Assembly (NCBI RefSeq): GCF_029239295.1
Contig: NZ_JAQZBC010000017.1
Span: 1 to 64,000 of the forward strand
Source of the DNA: Sphingomonas sp.
GTDB taxonomy: Bacteria > Pseudomonadota > Alphaproteobacteria > Sphingomonadales > Sphingomonadaceae
Direction of reading: 5' to 3'
Length of the DNA: 64,000 nucleotides
Part shown: in pieces, positions 53,176 through 61,388 of the stretch
How positions within the stretch are numbered: position 1 is the stretch's first letter
Layout: every line of letters begins with the position of its first letter
Translations under genes and position numbers: made by a program
The notes under the pieces: generated by a model
Told to the model about the DNA's origin: nothing
The model's database searches: none
The model's input: the letters and a program-made list of their open reading frames with translations, nothing else

Positions 53176-54521
53176 TTGGCGGCAACGTCCTTCTTCATCG
53201 ATGCCGTGACAGCCGCGACCTGGGTCGGGCCGCCGAGCCGCGCAATCGTCTTCAGCGCATACCAGAGCTGGAAGTCCTCCACGCCCTGCTTCTTCAGATC
53301 CTCGGGCGTCGCGGCAAAGCGCGGATCGTCCTTGGTATCCTCCTCAAGGATCTTGTCGTCGGCCTTCACCTCATTGATCAGGTGGCGGCGCAAATCGGCC
53401 TCACGGAACACCGGGCGGGACTTGTAATCCGGATCGCTGATCTGCGGCACGGCGATGTCGGGTTCGATCCCGCCTTCCTGCACCGAACGACCCGACGGCG
53501 TGTAGTAACGCGCGGTGGTGAGGCGAAGCGCGGTCGTCGGCCCGATCTGCAACAGCGTCTGCACCGAGCCCTTGCCGAACGTCCGTTCGCCCATGACCAG
53601 GCCGCGGTGATGATCCTGAAGCGCGCCGGCGACGATTTCGGACGCGGAGGCGGTCCCGCTGTCGGTCAGCACGATAATCGGCAGGCCGTGCGCCAGATCG
53701 CCGGGCTTCGCGTAATAGCGTTCGATATCGCCCTTCTCACGGCCACGCTGCGACACCACTTCGCCGCCCTCGAGGAAGACATCGGCGACCTCGATCGCCT
53801 GGGTCAGCAGCCCGCCGCCGTTGGAGCGGAGGTCGACGACATAGCCGAGCGGCTTGCGACCCAACGCCTTCTCGATCGCCACCATCGCGGCGCGCGTGTC
53901 GGCGCCGGTGGTTTCGGAGAAGGTATTGATGTTGAGGTAGCCGACGTCGCCCTTCACTTCCCATTTCACCGGGCGCTGCACGATCAGTTCGCGCGTCAGG
54001 GTAAGCTCCATCGGCTTGTCACGGCCCGGGCGGACGATGGTGATCGCCAGTTTCGAGCCGGGCTTGCCGCGCATCTGTGCCACCGCCTCATCCAGCGAGC
54101 CGCCGTAGATCAGCTTGCCGTCGATGTGGGTGATATAGTCGCCGGCCTTGACCCCGGCGCGCCACGCGGGCGAATCCTCCTGCGGCGCGATGACCTTTAC
54201 CGCCCCATCCTCCATCGAGACGGTGAGGCCGAGGCCGCCGTAATTGCCCTCCGTCGCGATGCGCAGATTTTCGAAATCGCCCGCATCGACATAGCCCGAA
54301 TGCGGATCGAGCGACGCGAGCATGCCGTCGATCGCGCCCTTGATCAGCTGCGCGTCGGTGACCTTGTCGACATAGTCCGCCTTGACGCGATTATACACGT
54401 CCATGAAGCGTTCCATTTCGCGGTAGGCACTGGCATCCACCGCCGCCATCGCCCCCGTCGTCAGCGGCGCGAGCGCAAGCGTCGCGACCAGGGCAGTGGC
54501 AGAAAGCAGCGGGAACTTCAT
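53172..54521 (-). CDS. ctpA: S41 family carboxyl-terminal processing peptidase
   Basis: 449 residues. Signal peptide, N-terminal helical part, PDZ domain (about 95-170, with GLGLTVSMEDGAVKVIAPQED) and the S41 catalytic domain. The catalytic serine lies in SGTASASEI (288-296) and the catalytic Lys317 in TFGKGSV. These periplasmic enzymes trim C-termini and regulate cell-wall hydrolases. Being next to an EnvC-like gene fits this role. Followed by dsbB and coq7 with overlaps. Confidence 0.95.
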   Translation of the reverse strand: MKFPLLSATALVATLALAPLTTGAMAAVDASAYREMERFMDVYNRVKADYVDKVTDAQLIKGAIDGMLASLDPHSGYVDAGDFENLRIATEGNYGGLGLTVSMEDGAVKVIAPQEDSPAWRAGVKAGDYITHIDGKLIYGGSLDEAVAQMRGKPGSKLAITIVRPGRDKPMELTLTRELIVQRPVKWEVKGDVGYLNINTFSETTGADTRAAMVAIEKALGRKPLGYVVDLRSNGGGLLTQAIEVADVFLEGGEVVSQRGREKGDIERYYAKPGDLAHGLPIIVLTDSGTASASEIVAGALQDHHRGLVMGERTFGKGSVQTLLQIGPTTALRLTTARYYTPSGRSVQEGGIEPDIAVPQISDPDYKSRPVFREADLRRHLINEVKADDKILEEDTKDDPRFAATPEDLKKQGVEDFQLWYALKTIARLGGPTQVAAVTASMKKDVAAK

Positions 54522-54654
54522 AGGTGTACGTCCTAGGGCGAACCGGATCGACCGGCTTTAGCGGCTTTCATGCCGGCGAGCAAAGCGCCCGGCGAGCTTA
54601 ATGGAGGCTGAGCATCACGCCGCATGGCGGGGCTGACAGAGGGTGCGCAGGCGA

Positions 54655-55827
54655 TCAATCGAGCAGCGCCGCAATGTCCATCGGCTGACCACGGCGGCGC
54701 AGCTCAACGGTGATCTCCGGCGTGTCGCTTTGCCGCGGAGCGCGGCCGATCGCCTGCCCTGCGGCGACGGCGCTGCCGCGCTTCACCGTAGCCGTCCCCA
54801 GCCCCGTCACCAGCGTATTCCAGTCCGCGCCATGATCGATCACGACGATCGTGCCGAAGCCGCGAAAGGGCCGCGCGAACACCACCTGCCCGGCGGCCGG
54901 CGCCACCACCGTTGCACCGCGCGGCACCGCCAGCGTCAGCCCGCGCGCGCGCACGCCGTTCGCCGACACCTCACCCAGCCCGGTAACGAGCGTACCCCGG
55001 ACGGGCAGGCGATAGGCGGGAGGCGTCGCTGCCCCCGGGGCCGTGACGGGAGACGACCCCGGGCGTGCGGGCGGGCCCGGCAGGGCAGCCAGTTCGCTGA
55101 GCGTCGCGCGGGTGGCGCCGATCGCGGCCATGCGATCAATGATGTCGCGCGCCTCCTCACCCATCGCGATGGCGCGATCGGACGCCAACAGCGCATCGCG
55201 ATTGAACTGAAGCGCCGCGGCGGCGTGACGTGCCTGCAATGCCGCGAGCTTCTGCCGCTCATCGACCAATGCGGCACGACTGTCGTCGAGCGCAGTGGCG
55301 GCAAGTGCCACATCGGCGCGCAATTGGCGTGTATCGGAAAGCGCGGTGCGCAGGGCGGCGGTTTCCCGACGCACGGCGGGCAGCGTGCTGCCGAGTACGG
55401 CGCGGACATGGACAAGATCGCTGACCGATCCGGGCTGGACGATTGCCGCCGCCGCCGGCCGCCGTGCCAGCGACGCGAGCGCCGCGACGAGCCGCGCCAC
55501 CGGCTGCTGCCGCTCGCCCAGTTCGGCCAGCTGGCGCGCCAGCAGCGCCTCGACAATGGCGACGCGGGCGCGGGCGGCGATTACATCAGCCTCCGCGCGG
55601 CGGATGCGGGCGGCGACCGCCCCCTCCTCCGCGCGGGCGCGGGCGACGGCGTTCTGCTCCTGCGCGGCGCGCCGTTCCAGATCGCGCGCACGCGCGGCGG
55701 CGCTCACCGCCTCCTTGCGCGCGGCGGTCAGCCGGCTGCGCTCCATGTCGATCGGGTCAGGTGCGGCGGTCGCGCTGGCGAGCAGCATTGCCGCTCCCAC
55801 GAGCATCGCTGTCGCCCCCATCCGCAT
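54655..55827 (-). CDS. EnvC-like murein hydrolase activator (degenerate LytM/M23 domain)
   Basis: 390 residues: signal peptide, long coiled coil (about 25-240, rich in Ala/Arg/Glu) and a C-terminal M23/LytM fold (from about 275, with RGLTLAVPRGATVVAPAAGQ and FGTIVVIDHGADWNTLVTGL). The usual HxH metal motif near the end is replaced by EITVELRRRG, so it is probably not a peptidase but an activator of amidases, as known for E. coli EnvC. It is between rlmH and ctpA, a conserved alphaproteobacterial order. Confidence 0.88.
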   Translation of the reverse strand: MRMGATAMLVGAAMLLASATAAPDPIDMERSRLTAARKEAVSAAARARDLERRAAQEQNAVARARAEEGAVAARIRRAEADVIAARARVAIVEALLARQLAELGERQQPVARLVAALASLARRPAAAAIVQPGSVSDLVHVRAVLGSTLPAVRRETAALRTALSDTRQLRADVALAATALDDSRAALVDERQKLAALQARHAAAALQFNRDALLASDRAIAMGEEARDIIDRMAAIGATRATLSELAALPGPPARPGSSPVTAPGAATPPAYRLPVRGTLVTGLGEVSANGVRARGLTLAVPRGATVVAPAAGQVVFARPFRGFGTIVVIDHGADWNTLVTGLGTATVKRGSAVAAGQAIGRAPRQSDTPEITVELRRRGQPMDIAALLD

Positions 55828-55833
55828 CGGCGG

Positions 55834-56256
55834 CTAGCCTTCGCGATGATAAGGGTGATTGGCAAGGATGGAGGTGGCGCGAAACAATTGTTCTGCCAGC
55901 ATCGCGCGCGCCAGCATGTGCGGCCAGGTGGCACGTCCAAAGGAAAGCAGCAGGTCGGCGCCGTCGCGCTCGGCATCGCCAAAGCCGTCCGCCGCGCCGA
56001 TCATGAAACGCGCCTCGCGCACGCCATCGTCACGCCAGCGTTCAAGCTGACGCGCGAATTCGACCGAGGACATGACCTTGCCGGTTTCATCCAGCACGAC
56101 ACGGCGGGTGGCGGCGGCGACATCGGGCAGCTTGCCACCACGATCCGGCAGTTCAGTGACGCGCGTGGGCCAGGCGATCCGCTTCAGATAGCGGTCGACC
56201 AACTCGGATTCCGGCGATCGGCCGATCCGCCCGCGCGCGACAATGTGAAGAAGCAG
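55834..56256 (-). CDS. rlmH: 23S rRNA (pseudouridine1915-N3)-methyltransferase RlmH, probable CTG start
   Basis: 140 residues if translation starts at CTG 56256. SPOUT methyltransferase that modifies helix 69. The only ATG/GTG/TTG in the right frame near the 5' end is TTG 56202, which would remove the first 18 residues including the conserved strand LLHIVARG. The frame upstream gives LLHIVARGRIGRSPESELVD, the expected N-terminus, with GGGA about 9 bases upstream. FMIGAADGF and SFGRATWPHMLARAMLAEQL match the knot, and the C-terminus HPYHREG is intact. It begins 2 bases after the rsfS stop. Confidence 0.92.
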   Translation of the reverse strand: MLLHIVARGRIGRSPESELVDRYLKRIAWPTRVTELPDRGGKLPDVAAATRRVVLDETGKVMSSVEFARQLERWRDDGVREARFMIGAADGFGDAERDGADLLLSFGRATWPHMLARAMLAEQLFRATSILANHPYHREG

Positions 56257-56257
56257 A

Positions 56258-56668
56258 TCAAGCGTTCCCGGGGGCGACCTGATCCGTCGGCGTCGGTGCG
56301 TCCCCGAACGACCACATCCGTTCCAGATTGTAGAAGGAACGAACCTCCGGCCGGAACAGGTGGACGATCACGTCGCCCGCATCGATCAGCACCCAATCCG
56401 CGGTGGGAAGGCCCTCGATTCGCGGCGAGCGGCCGGTTTCGCCCTTGATCTTCTCGGCAAGCTTCGTCGCCATCGAGGCGACCTGACGCGTGGAACGACC
56501 GCTGGCGATCACCATGTGATCGGCAATCGACGATTTCCCCGCGAGCGGGATCGAGATGGTATCGGCGGCCTGATCGTCGTCCAGGCTGTCGAGGACAAGC
56601 TTATGCAATGCCGCGACGCTGTCAGCGTCTGAGGATCGATAGGCGTTGGCGGAAGCGGGCAAGTTCAC
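56258..56668 (-). CDS. rsfS: Ribosome silencing factor RsfS
   Basis: 136 residues, start GTG 56668 overlapping the nadD stop (GTGA). It binds L14 and blocks subunit joining in poor nutrient conditions. Signatures GKSSIADHMVIASGRSTRQV, GLPTADWVLIDAGDVIVHLF and FRPEVRSFYNLERMW. The C-terminal 12 residues are a polar tail. It sits between nadD and rlmH as in most proteobacteria. Confidence 0.95.
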   Translation of the reverse strand: MNLPASANAYRSSDADSVAALHKLVLDSLDDDQAADTISIPLAGKSSIADHMVIASGRSTRQVASMATKLAEKIKGETGRSPRIEGLPTADWVLIDAGDVIVHLFRPEVRSFYNLERMWSFGDAPTPTDQVAPGNA

Positions 56669-57318
56669 TCCTGGGTGAAAGGTTTGGCTGCGGATATGGG
56701 AAGCGCATAGCGGCGATGCCAGGCAGGATCTGCGGCGCGCAGCTGCGTCGCGGAGGTCGGGTCAGGGCGGAAACGTAGCAGCACCAGGGCTGGCACACTC
56801 CACTCGGTCCAGTTCTTCGCCTGGCGTGCGGGCCTCTGGAAGCGCCGCAGCCAACCCGTCGCGGGTGCCGCGAGGGCAGCAGCATCATATCCCGGACGCG
56901 CGACAACTGCAATCGGAACCGTGCGCGCGATCCGGCGCCACTCGCGCCAGCGGTGGAATTGCCCCAGATTGTCCGCTCCCATCAGCCAGATGAAGCGATG
57001 CCGCGGGTAGCGGCGCACCAGCGCGGCCAGCGTGTCGACGGTGTAGCGGGTGCCCAGCCGGGTCTCGATATCCGTCGGGCGGATGCGGGCGGCACGCGCC
57101 ACGCGGCGGGCCGAGGCGAGGCGCGCAGGAAGCGGCGCCATGCCGTCCGCGGGCTTCAGCGGATTGCCCGGCGAGACCAGCCACCACACCTCGTCCAGAT
57201 CAAGCGCGTCGATCGCGGCGAGGCTGATCCGGCGATGCCCCTTGTGGGCGGGATTGAACGATCCGCCGAGCAGGCCGATTCGGCGCGGGGTCCGACGCGA
57301 CAGGCGCGCGTCAGCCAC
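56665..57318 (-). CDS. nadD: Nicotinate-nucleotide adenylyltransferase
   Basis: 217 residues, start GTG 57318. NAD synthesis: joins ATP and nicotinate mononucleotide. The nucleotide-binding motif GGSFNPAHKGH is near the start, LMGADNLGQFHRWREWRRI in the middle, and a TSATQLRA version of the ISSTxIR motif at the end. Arg-rich composition. 15 bases after gshA, and its stop overlaps rsfS. Confidence 0.94.
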   Translation of the reverse strand: MADARLSRRTPRRIGLLGGSFNPAHKGHRRISLAAIDALDLDEVWWLVSPGNPLKPADGMAPLPARLASARRVARAARIRPTDIETRLGTRYTVDTLAALVRRYPRHRFIWLMGADNLGQFHRWREWRRIARTVPIAVVARPGYDAAALAAPATGWLRRFQRPARQAKNWTEWSVPALVLLRFRPDPTSATQLRAADPAWHRRYALPISAAKPFTQE

Positions 57319-57333
57319 GCCGGTGCGCCCGGT

Positions 57334-58707
57334 TCAGAAGCTCTGCTCCGCGTAGACCTTCGACACGTCGCCGCCCCAAGGACCGTTGTAGCGATCGAGC
57401 AGCTGCTGCGCGGGTACCTTGCCCGAGCGGACGATATCGCGCAGCGGATCGAGGAAGCCGGTTTCGTTGTCGCCCGACGAATTGAGCCGCGCGCGGGCGG
57501 CAAGGCCGGCATTGGCGATGTCGAGCACCTCAGTGGCGATGTCACGCAGCGTGCCGCGGCCGGGAACGGGCGCGTCGAGCCCCAGCTTGGGCACCGAATC
57601 GCGCAGCGCCTGGCGCGATTCCATCGACCAGCCCTTCACCAGATCCCAGGCGGCATCGAGCGCGCCCTGATCGTAGAGCAGCCCGACCCACAGCGCCGGG
57701 AGCGCGCAGATCCGGTTCCACGGGCCACCATCGGCGCCGCGCATCTCGAGGAAGGTCTTGAGCCGAACCTCGGGGAAAGCAGTCGAGAGGTGATCGTTCC
57801 AGTCGTCGAGCGTCGGGCGCTCCCCCGGCAGGACCGACAATTCACCCTTCAGAAAATCGCGGAAGCTGAGCCCGGCAGCGTCGATATATTTGCCGTCGCG
57901 GTAGACGAAGTACATCGGCACATCGAGCATGTAGTCGGCGTAGCGTTCATAGCCAAAGCCGTCCTCGAACACGAAGGGCAGCATGCCGGTGCGCGCGGGA
58001 TCGGTATCCGACCAGATGTGGCTGCGGTAGCTGAGGTAGCCGTTGGGCTTCCCCTCGGTGAAGGGCGAATTGGCGAAGAGCGCGGTGGCGAGGGGCTGGA
58101 GCGCGAGGCCAACGCGGAATTTCTGCACCATGTCGGCTTCGCTGGCATAATCCAGATTCACCTGGATCGTGCAGGTGCGCAGCATCATGTCGAGCCCCAT
58201 CGTGCCGACGCGCGGCATGTGACGCAGCATGATGGCGTAGCGGCCCTTGGGCATGATCGGCAATTCGGCGCGGGTCTTGTCCGGCCACATGCCAAGGCCA
58301 AGAAAGCCGATCCCCAGCTTGTCCCCGGCGGCCTTCACCTGATCGAGGTGGCGGCCGGTTTCGGCACAGGTCTGGTGAAGATTGTCGAGCGGCGCGCCGG
58401 ACAGCTCAAACTGGCCGGCTGGCTCTAGGCTGACGGAACCGTCCGCGCCGGTCAGCGCGATGACTTTCCCGCCCTCCTCGACCGGCTTCCACCCATATTG
58501 CTGCAATTCGCCCAACAGCGCGCGAATACCGGCCGGCTCGTCCCAACTGGGCGCATGATGATCGTCGCGCGCATACACGAACTTTTCGTGTTCGGTGCCG
58601 ATCCGCCAGCGGTCCTTCGGCTTCTCGCCCGTCGCAAAACTTGCGATCAGCTGGTCGCGCGACTCGATCAGGGGCGAGTTGCTATCCGAAACGGTTTTCG
58701 TCGTCAT
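57334..58707 (-). CDS. gshA: Glutamate-cysteine ligase (plant/alphaproteobacterial type)
   Basis: First step of glutathione synthesis. 457 residues of the plant-type family, distinct from E. coli GshA: RIGTEHEKFVYARDDHH, GSVSLEPAGQFELSGAPLDN, TCTIQVNLDYASEADMVQKF and GLSFRDFLKGEL. Conserved Glu ligands in EHEKF and EPAGQFELS are present. It is followed by nadD and preceded by rsmE, all on the minus strand. A MAPEG protein elsewhere in the window may use glutathione. Confidence 0.96.
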   Translation of the reverse strand: MTTKTVSDSNSPLIESRDQLIASFATGEKPKDRWRIGTEHEKFVYARDDHHAPSWDEPAGIRALLGELQQYGWKPVEEGGKVIALTGADGSVSLEPAGQFELSGAPLDNLHQTCAETGRHLDQVKAAGDKLGIGFLGLGMWPDKTRAELPIMPKGRYAIMLRHMPRVGTMGLDMMLRTCTIQVNLDYASEADMVQKFRVGLALQPLATALFANSPFTEGKPNGYLSYRSHIWSDTDPARTGMLPFVFEDGFGYERYADYMLDVPMYFVYRDGKYIDAAGLSFRDFLKGELSVLPGERPTLDDWNDHLSTAFPEVRLKTFLEMRGADGGPWNRICALPALWVGLLYDQGALDAAWDLVKGWSMESRQALRDSVPKLGLDAPVPGRGTLRDIATEVLDIANAGLAARARLNSSGDNETGFLDPLRDIVRSGKVPAQQLLDRYNGPWGGDVSKVYAEQSF

Positions 58708-58799
58708 GGCGAGGCCTTAATCGGGCTTTGTGACGGCCGCTAGGTTGTTTCGCCGGTGACGGCACGGCGGGCGGGACACGGCGTCGGCAGGATCGCGCG

Positions 58800-59534
58800 T
58801 CACCAGTCGCCCGCAACCGCCATCCAGACCGCGATCGCTGCGGCGGCGGCGGTATCGGCGCGCAGGATGCGCGGCCCAAGCCCCATCCCGACCGCCTGCG
58901 GCAGCGCGCGGATCGCGGCGCGTTCGTCATCGTCGAACCCGCCCTCCGGCCCGATCAGGATTGCCGCCGGCCCCGGCCTGATCGCATCGCGCGCGGCAAT
59001 ACCGCCAAGCTCGTCGGCGAAGTACAAGGCCCGGTCCGCCGGCCAATCGCGCAGCAGGGCGGGAAGCTTCACCATTTCCGCGACCTGCGGCAGCGCGGTT
59101 CGGCCGCATTGTTCGGCCGCCTCGATCATGTGCGCGCGCAGCCGATCTAGGTTGAGCTTGTCCACCACGGCCCGGCGGGTGAGCACCGGGACGTAGCGTG
59201 CGACGCCGAGCTCACACGCCTTTTCCGCCATCCAGTCGACCCGCCCCTTTTTCAGCGGCGCGGCGACCAGCCACAGGTCTGGCACGGCCTCCCGCGCGGC
59301 CAATTGCTCTGTGACGTCGAGCGTGACATCGCGCTTGCCCGCAGTGGCCACGACGCCCAGCCATTCGCCGGTCACATCATCAAACAGGCGCACCGGTTCG
59401 CCCGCCTTCACCCGCATCACCCCCGCAAGGTAGTGCGCCGCCGGGCCATCCACCTGCAGCGGGCCGAGCCCGAGTGGGCGATCGATGAAGAGACGGGGCG
59501 TCGAGCGCGGCGGCCAGGCGGGAGTAGCTATCAT
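58800..59534 (-). CDS. rsmE: 16S rRNA (uracil1498-N3)-methyltransferase
   Basis: 244 residues. SPOUT methyltransferase with an N-terminal PUA-like part (AHYLAGVMRVKAGEPVRLFD) and the knot with ILIGPEGGFDDDERAAIRAL and LGPRILRADTA. It methylates helix 44 in the decoding site. The ATG overlaps the stop of the tiny membrane protein upstream (ATGA). Confidence 0.95.
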   Translation of the reverse strand: MIATPAWPPRSTPRLFIDRPLGLGPLQVDGPAAHYLAGVMRVKAGEPVRLFDDVTGEWLGVVATAGKRDVTLDVTEQLAAREAVPDLWLVAAPLKKGRVDWMAEKACELGVARYVPVLTRRAVVDKLNLDRLRAHMIEAAEQCGRTALPQVAEMVKLPALLRDWPADRALYFADELGGIAARDAIRPGPAAILIGPEGGFDDDERAAIRALPQAVGMGLGPRILRADTAAAAAIAVWMAVAGDW

Positions 59535-59707
59535 TGGCCGGTCCCCTTACGGCGCCCCCGCCCGATCAGCCAGCGGGCGATCAGGAACAGCATCAATCCG
59601 GCCAGCGCGATCAGCAGCACGACGCCGGTGATCACCCCCGCGACGCGCAGGATGGCGTAGAACAGCGCCTCAACAAAGCGGCCGACCGCAACGGACAGAT
59701 GAATCAT
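59531..59707 (-). CDS. Tiny single-pass membrane protein (58 residues)
   Basis: Read directly from the minus strand: MIHLSVAVGRFVEALFYAIL, a strongly hydrophobic middle (about 22-46, AGVITGVVLLIALAGLMLFL), and a basic end (IGRGRRKGTGQ). Length and charge pattern suggest one or two membrane passes with a cytoplasmic tail. The stop overlaps the rsmE start (ATGA). No strong Shine-Dalgarno is seen. I know no family for it. Confidence 0.6.
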   Translation of the reverse strand: MIHLSVAVGRFVEALFYAILRVAGVITGVVLLIALAGLMLFLIARWLIGRGRRKGTGQ

Positions 59708-59733
59708 TCGGCGCGCTTCACCAGGTCAGTCGA

Positions 59734-60210
59734 TCATCGTTTTGCAGAAACCCGTCGCCACGTCTGCGATTTGCAGCCGAAATTGGCGAGTAGGCACCCC
59801 TTGCCAACGATCGTGTCGCGATCGACCTGATCGATTGTTCCGTCAAATTCCTGGGCGATATCGGGCACATAAACACGGCCGTACCACAAACCATCCTCGC
59901 CGCGCCGGAAACCGTGAAACAGCTGCGTACCCACCAGCCGCGCCGTCCCGCCGGCCGCCGCATCGGCCTTTGCCTTGGCGCTGGCTTCCACCACCGTGCC
60001 GCACAAGCTGCTGCCACATGGCGCGAGCTTTATCCGAACGCTGTCGCTGCCGTTGCGCCAGATCCCTTGCAGACCGGCGGCGCCCTGAGCGGCGACCTTC
60101 TGAGCACCAACGCGTTGGGCGGCGGCCGGCTGGGCCCCGACCGGCGACATTGCCAGCGCCATGGCACTGACCGTCAGCATCGCCATGCGTGCGACAAAGG
60201 GGGTGAGCAT
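59734..60210 (-). CDS. DUF2147-like secreted protein
   Basis: 158 residues from ATG 60210 (a second ATG, codon 9, is possible). Signal peptide ending near VGAQPAAA, a Gln/Ala/Val-rich repeat-like linker (AQRVGAQKVAAQGAAG), then the DUF2147 fold: GIWRNGSDSVRIKLAPCGSS, LCGTVVEA and the end GKGCLLANFGCKSQTWRRV. Cysteines at about 65, 70, 139 and 146 may pair. The family is periplasmic or secreted and of unknown function. Divergent from ubiA. Confidence 0.82.
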   Translation of the reverse strand: MLTPFVARMAMLTVSAMALAMSPVGAQPAAAQRVGAQKVAAQGAAGLQGIWRNGSDSVRIKLAPCGSSLCGTVVEASAKAKADAAAGGTARLVGTQLFHGFRRGEDGLWYGRVYVPDIAQEFDGTIDQVDRDTIVGKGCLLANFGCKSQTWRRVSAKR

Positions 60211-60369
60211 ATCCTGTTCGTCCTGTCCTGCATCCACCGACCGACAACGCACGCGGCCGATTGTCGGCCCCGCAACGCTGCCCGTCGACACCAGCAACGG
60301 TGCGCCTGACACCCGTGGGTTGGCACAGCGCTGTGGCGAAACCACGGCAGCGGCGATAGGTAGTCGCCT

Positions 60370-61299
60370 GTGACCAGCGCGCCTCCCCTCCGCCCTTCCG
60401 ACATCACCCCCGACAGCGAACATCGCGGCCTGATCGCGGCGCTGCCAGCCGGTATCCGCCCCTATGCCCTGCTGGCCCGGCTCGACCGGCCGATCGGCTG
60501 GTGGCTGCTGTTCTGGCCGGGCGCCTGGGCGGTGGCGCTGGCAGGCGAAGCGATCGAGCGGTGGAACCTGATCCTGCTGCTGCTGATCGGCAGCATCGCG
60601 ATGCGCGGCGCAGGATGCGTCTATAACGACATCGTCGATCGCGACCTCGACGCGAGCGTCGCACGGACGCGTTCGCGGCCGGTGGCGTCGGGCGCGGTTT
60701 CGGTAAAGGCGGCGTTCGTGTGGCTGGGGCTGTTGTGTCTGGTTGGACTGCTGGTCCTGCTGCAGCTTCGGCTGAACACTGCAATCCTGTCGGTCGCGAG
60801 TCTGGCGCTGGTCGCCGGCTATCCCTTCATGAAGCGGATCACCTGGTGGCCGCAGGCGTGGCTGGGGCTCGTCTTTTCCTGGGCGGCGCTGGTCGGGTGG
60901 ATGGAAGCGTGGGGATCGATCGCCGTGCCGGGGCTGCTGCTGTACGCCGGCTCGATCTTCTGGGTGATCGGCTATGACACGATCTACGCGCTGCAAGACC
61001 GCGAGGACGATGCGCTGATCGGCGTGCGCTCGTCGGCGCTGCGTATGGGACGCCACGTCCGCGCAGGGACGGCGATCTGCTACGCGTTGGCGCTGCTGCT
61101 GTGGGCAGGCGCGCTCTGGTTTCGCCGCCCGGATCCGCTGGTCTGGGCCGCGCTGCTGCCGATCGGCGCGCATCTCGGCTGGCAGGTAGCGACGCTGCGT
61201 CCCGACGATGGCGCGGGTGCGCTGGCCCGGTTCCGGTCCAACCGCTTCGCCGGGCTGCTGATGTTCCTTGCCTGCCTGGTGGTGGGGACGCCGCTCTGA
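60370..61299 (+). CDS. ubiA: 4-hydroxybenzoate polyprenyltransferase
   Basis: 309 residues, start GTG 60370. Membrane enzyme attaching the polyprenyl chain to 4-hydroxybenzoate in ubiquinone synthesis. Two Asp-rich motifs bind the magnesium-diphosphate: NDIVDRDLD (86-94) and DTIYALQDREDD (from about 207). About eight membrane helices. The polar N-terminal 30 residues are typical of alphaproteobacterial UbiA. Confidence 0.95.
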   Translation: MTSAPPLRPSDITPDSEHRGLIAALPAGIRPYALLARLDRPIGWWLLFWPGAWAVALAGEAIERWNLILLLLIGSIAMRGAGCVYNDIVDRDLDASVARTRSRPVASGAVSVKAAFVWLGLLCLVGLLVLLQLRLNTAILSVASLALVAGYPFMKRITWWPQAWLGLVFSWAALVGWMEAWGSIAVPGLLLYAGSIFWVIGYDTIYALQDREDDALIGVRSSALRMGRHVRAGTAICYALALLLWAGALWFRRPDPLVWAALLPIGAHLGWQVATLRPDDGAGALARFRSNRFAGLLMFLACLVVGTPL

Positions 61300-61388
61300 C
61301 GCGGGGACCGGCCGGGCCGCGCGCAAGTTACACGCGCCGCGCCGGTTCACCCTAGCAACGGGCTGTGCGGCCCCCTAAGTCGCGAGTC

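Noticed and set aside
54643..56448. 601-codon plus-strand frame across the envC-like, rlmH and rsfS genes
   Set aside because: Arg/Gly/His-rich translation without recognisable domains; the opposite strand has four well-supported genes.
56953..58428. 491-codon frame antisense to nadD and gshA
   Set aside because: Shadow frame covering two real genes in the opposite direction.
60330..60350. TTGGCAC-like box upstream of ubiA, considered as a sigma54 promoter
   Set aside because: The -12 element lacks the required GC dinucleotide (TGTGG instead of TTGC).
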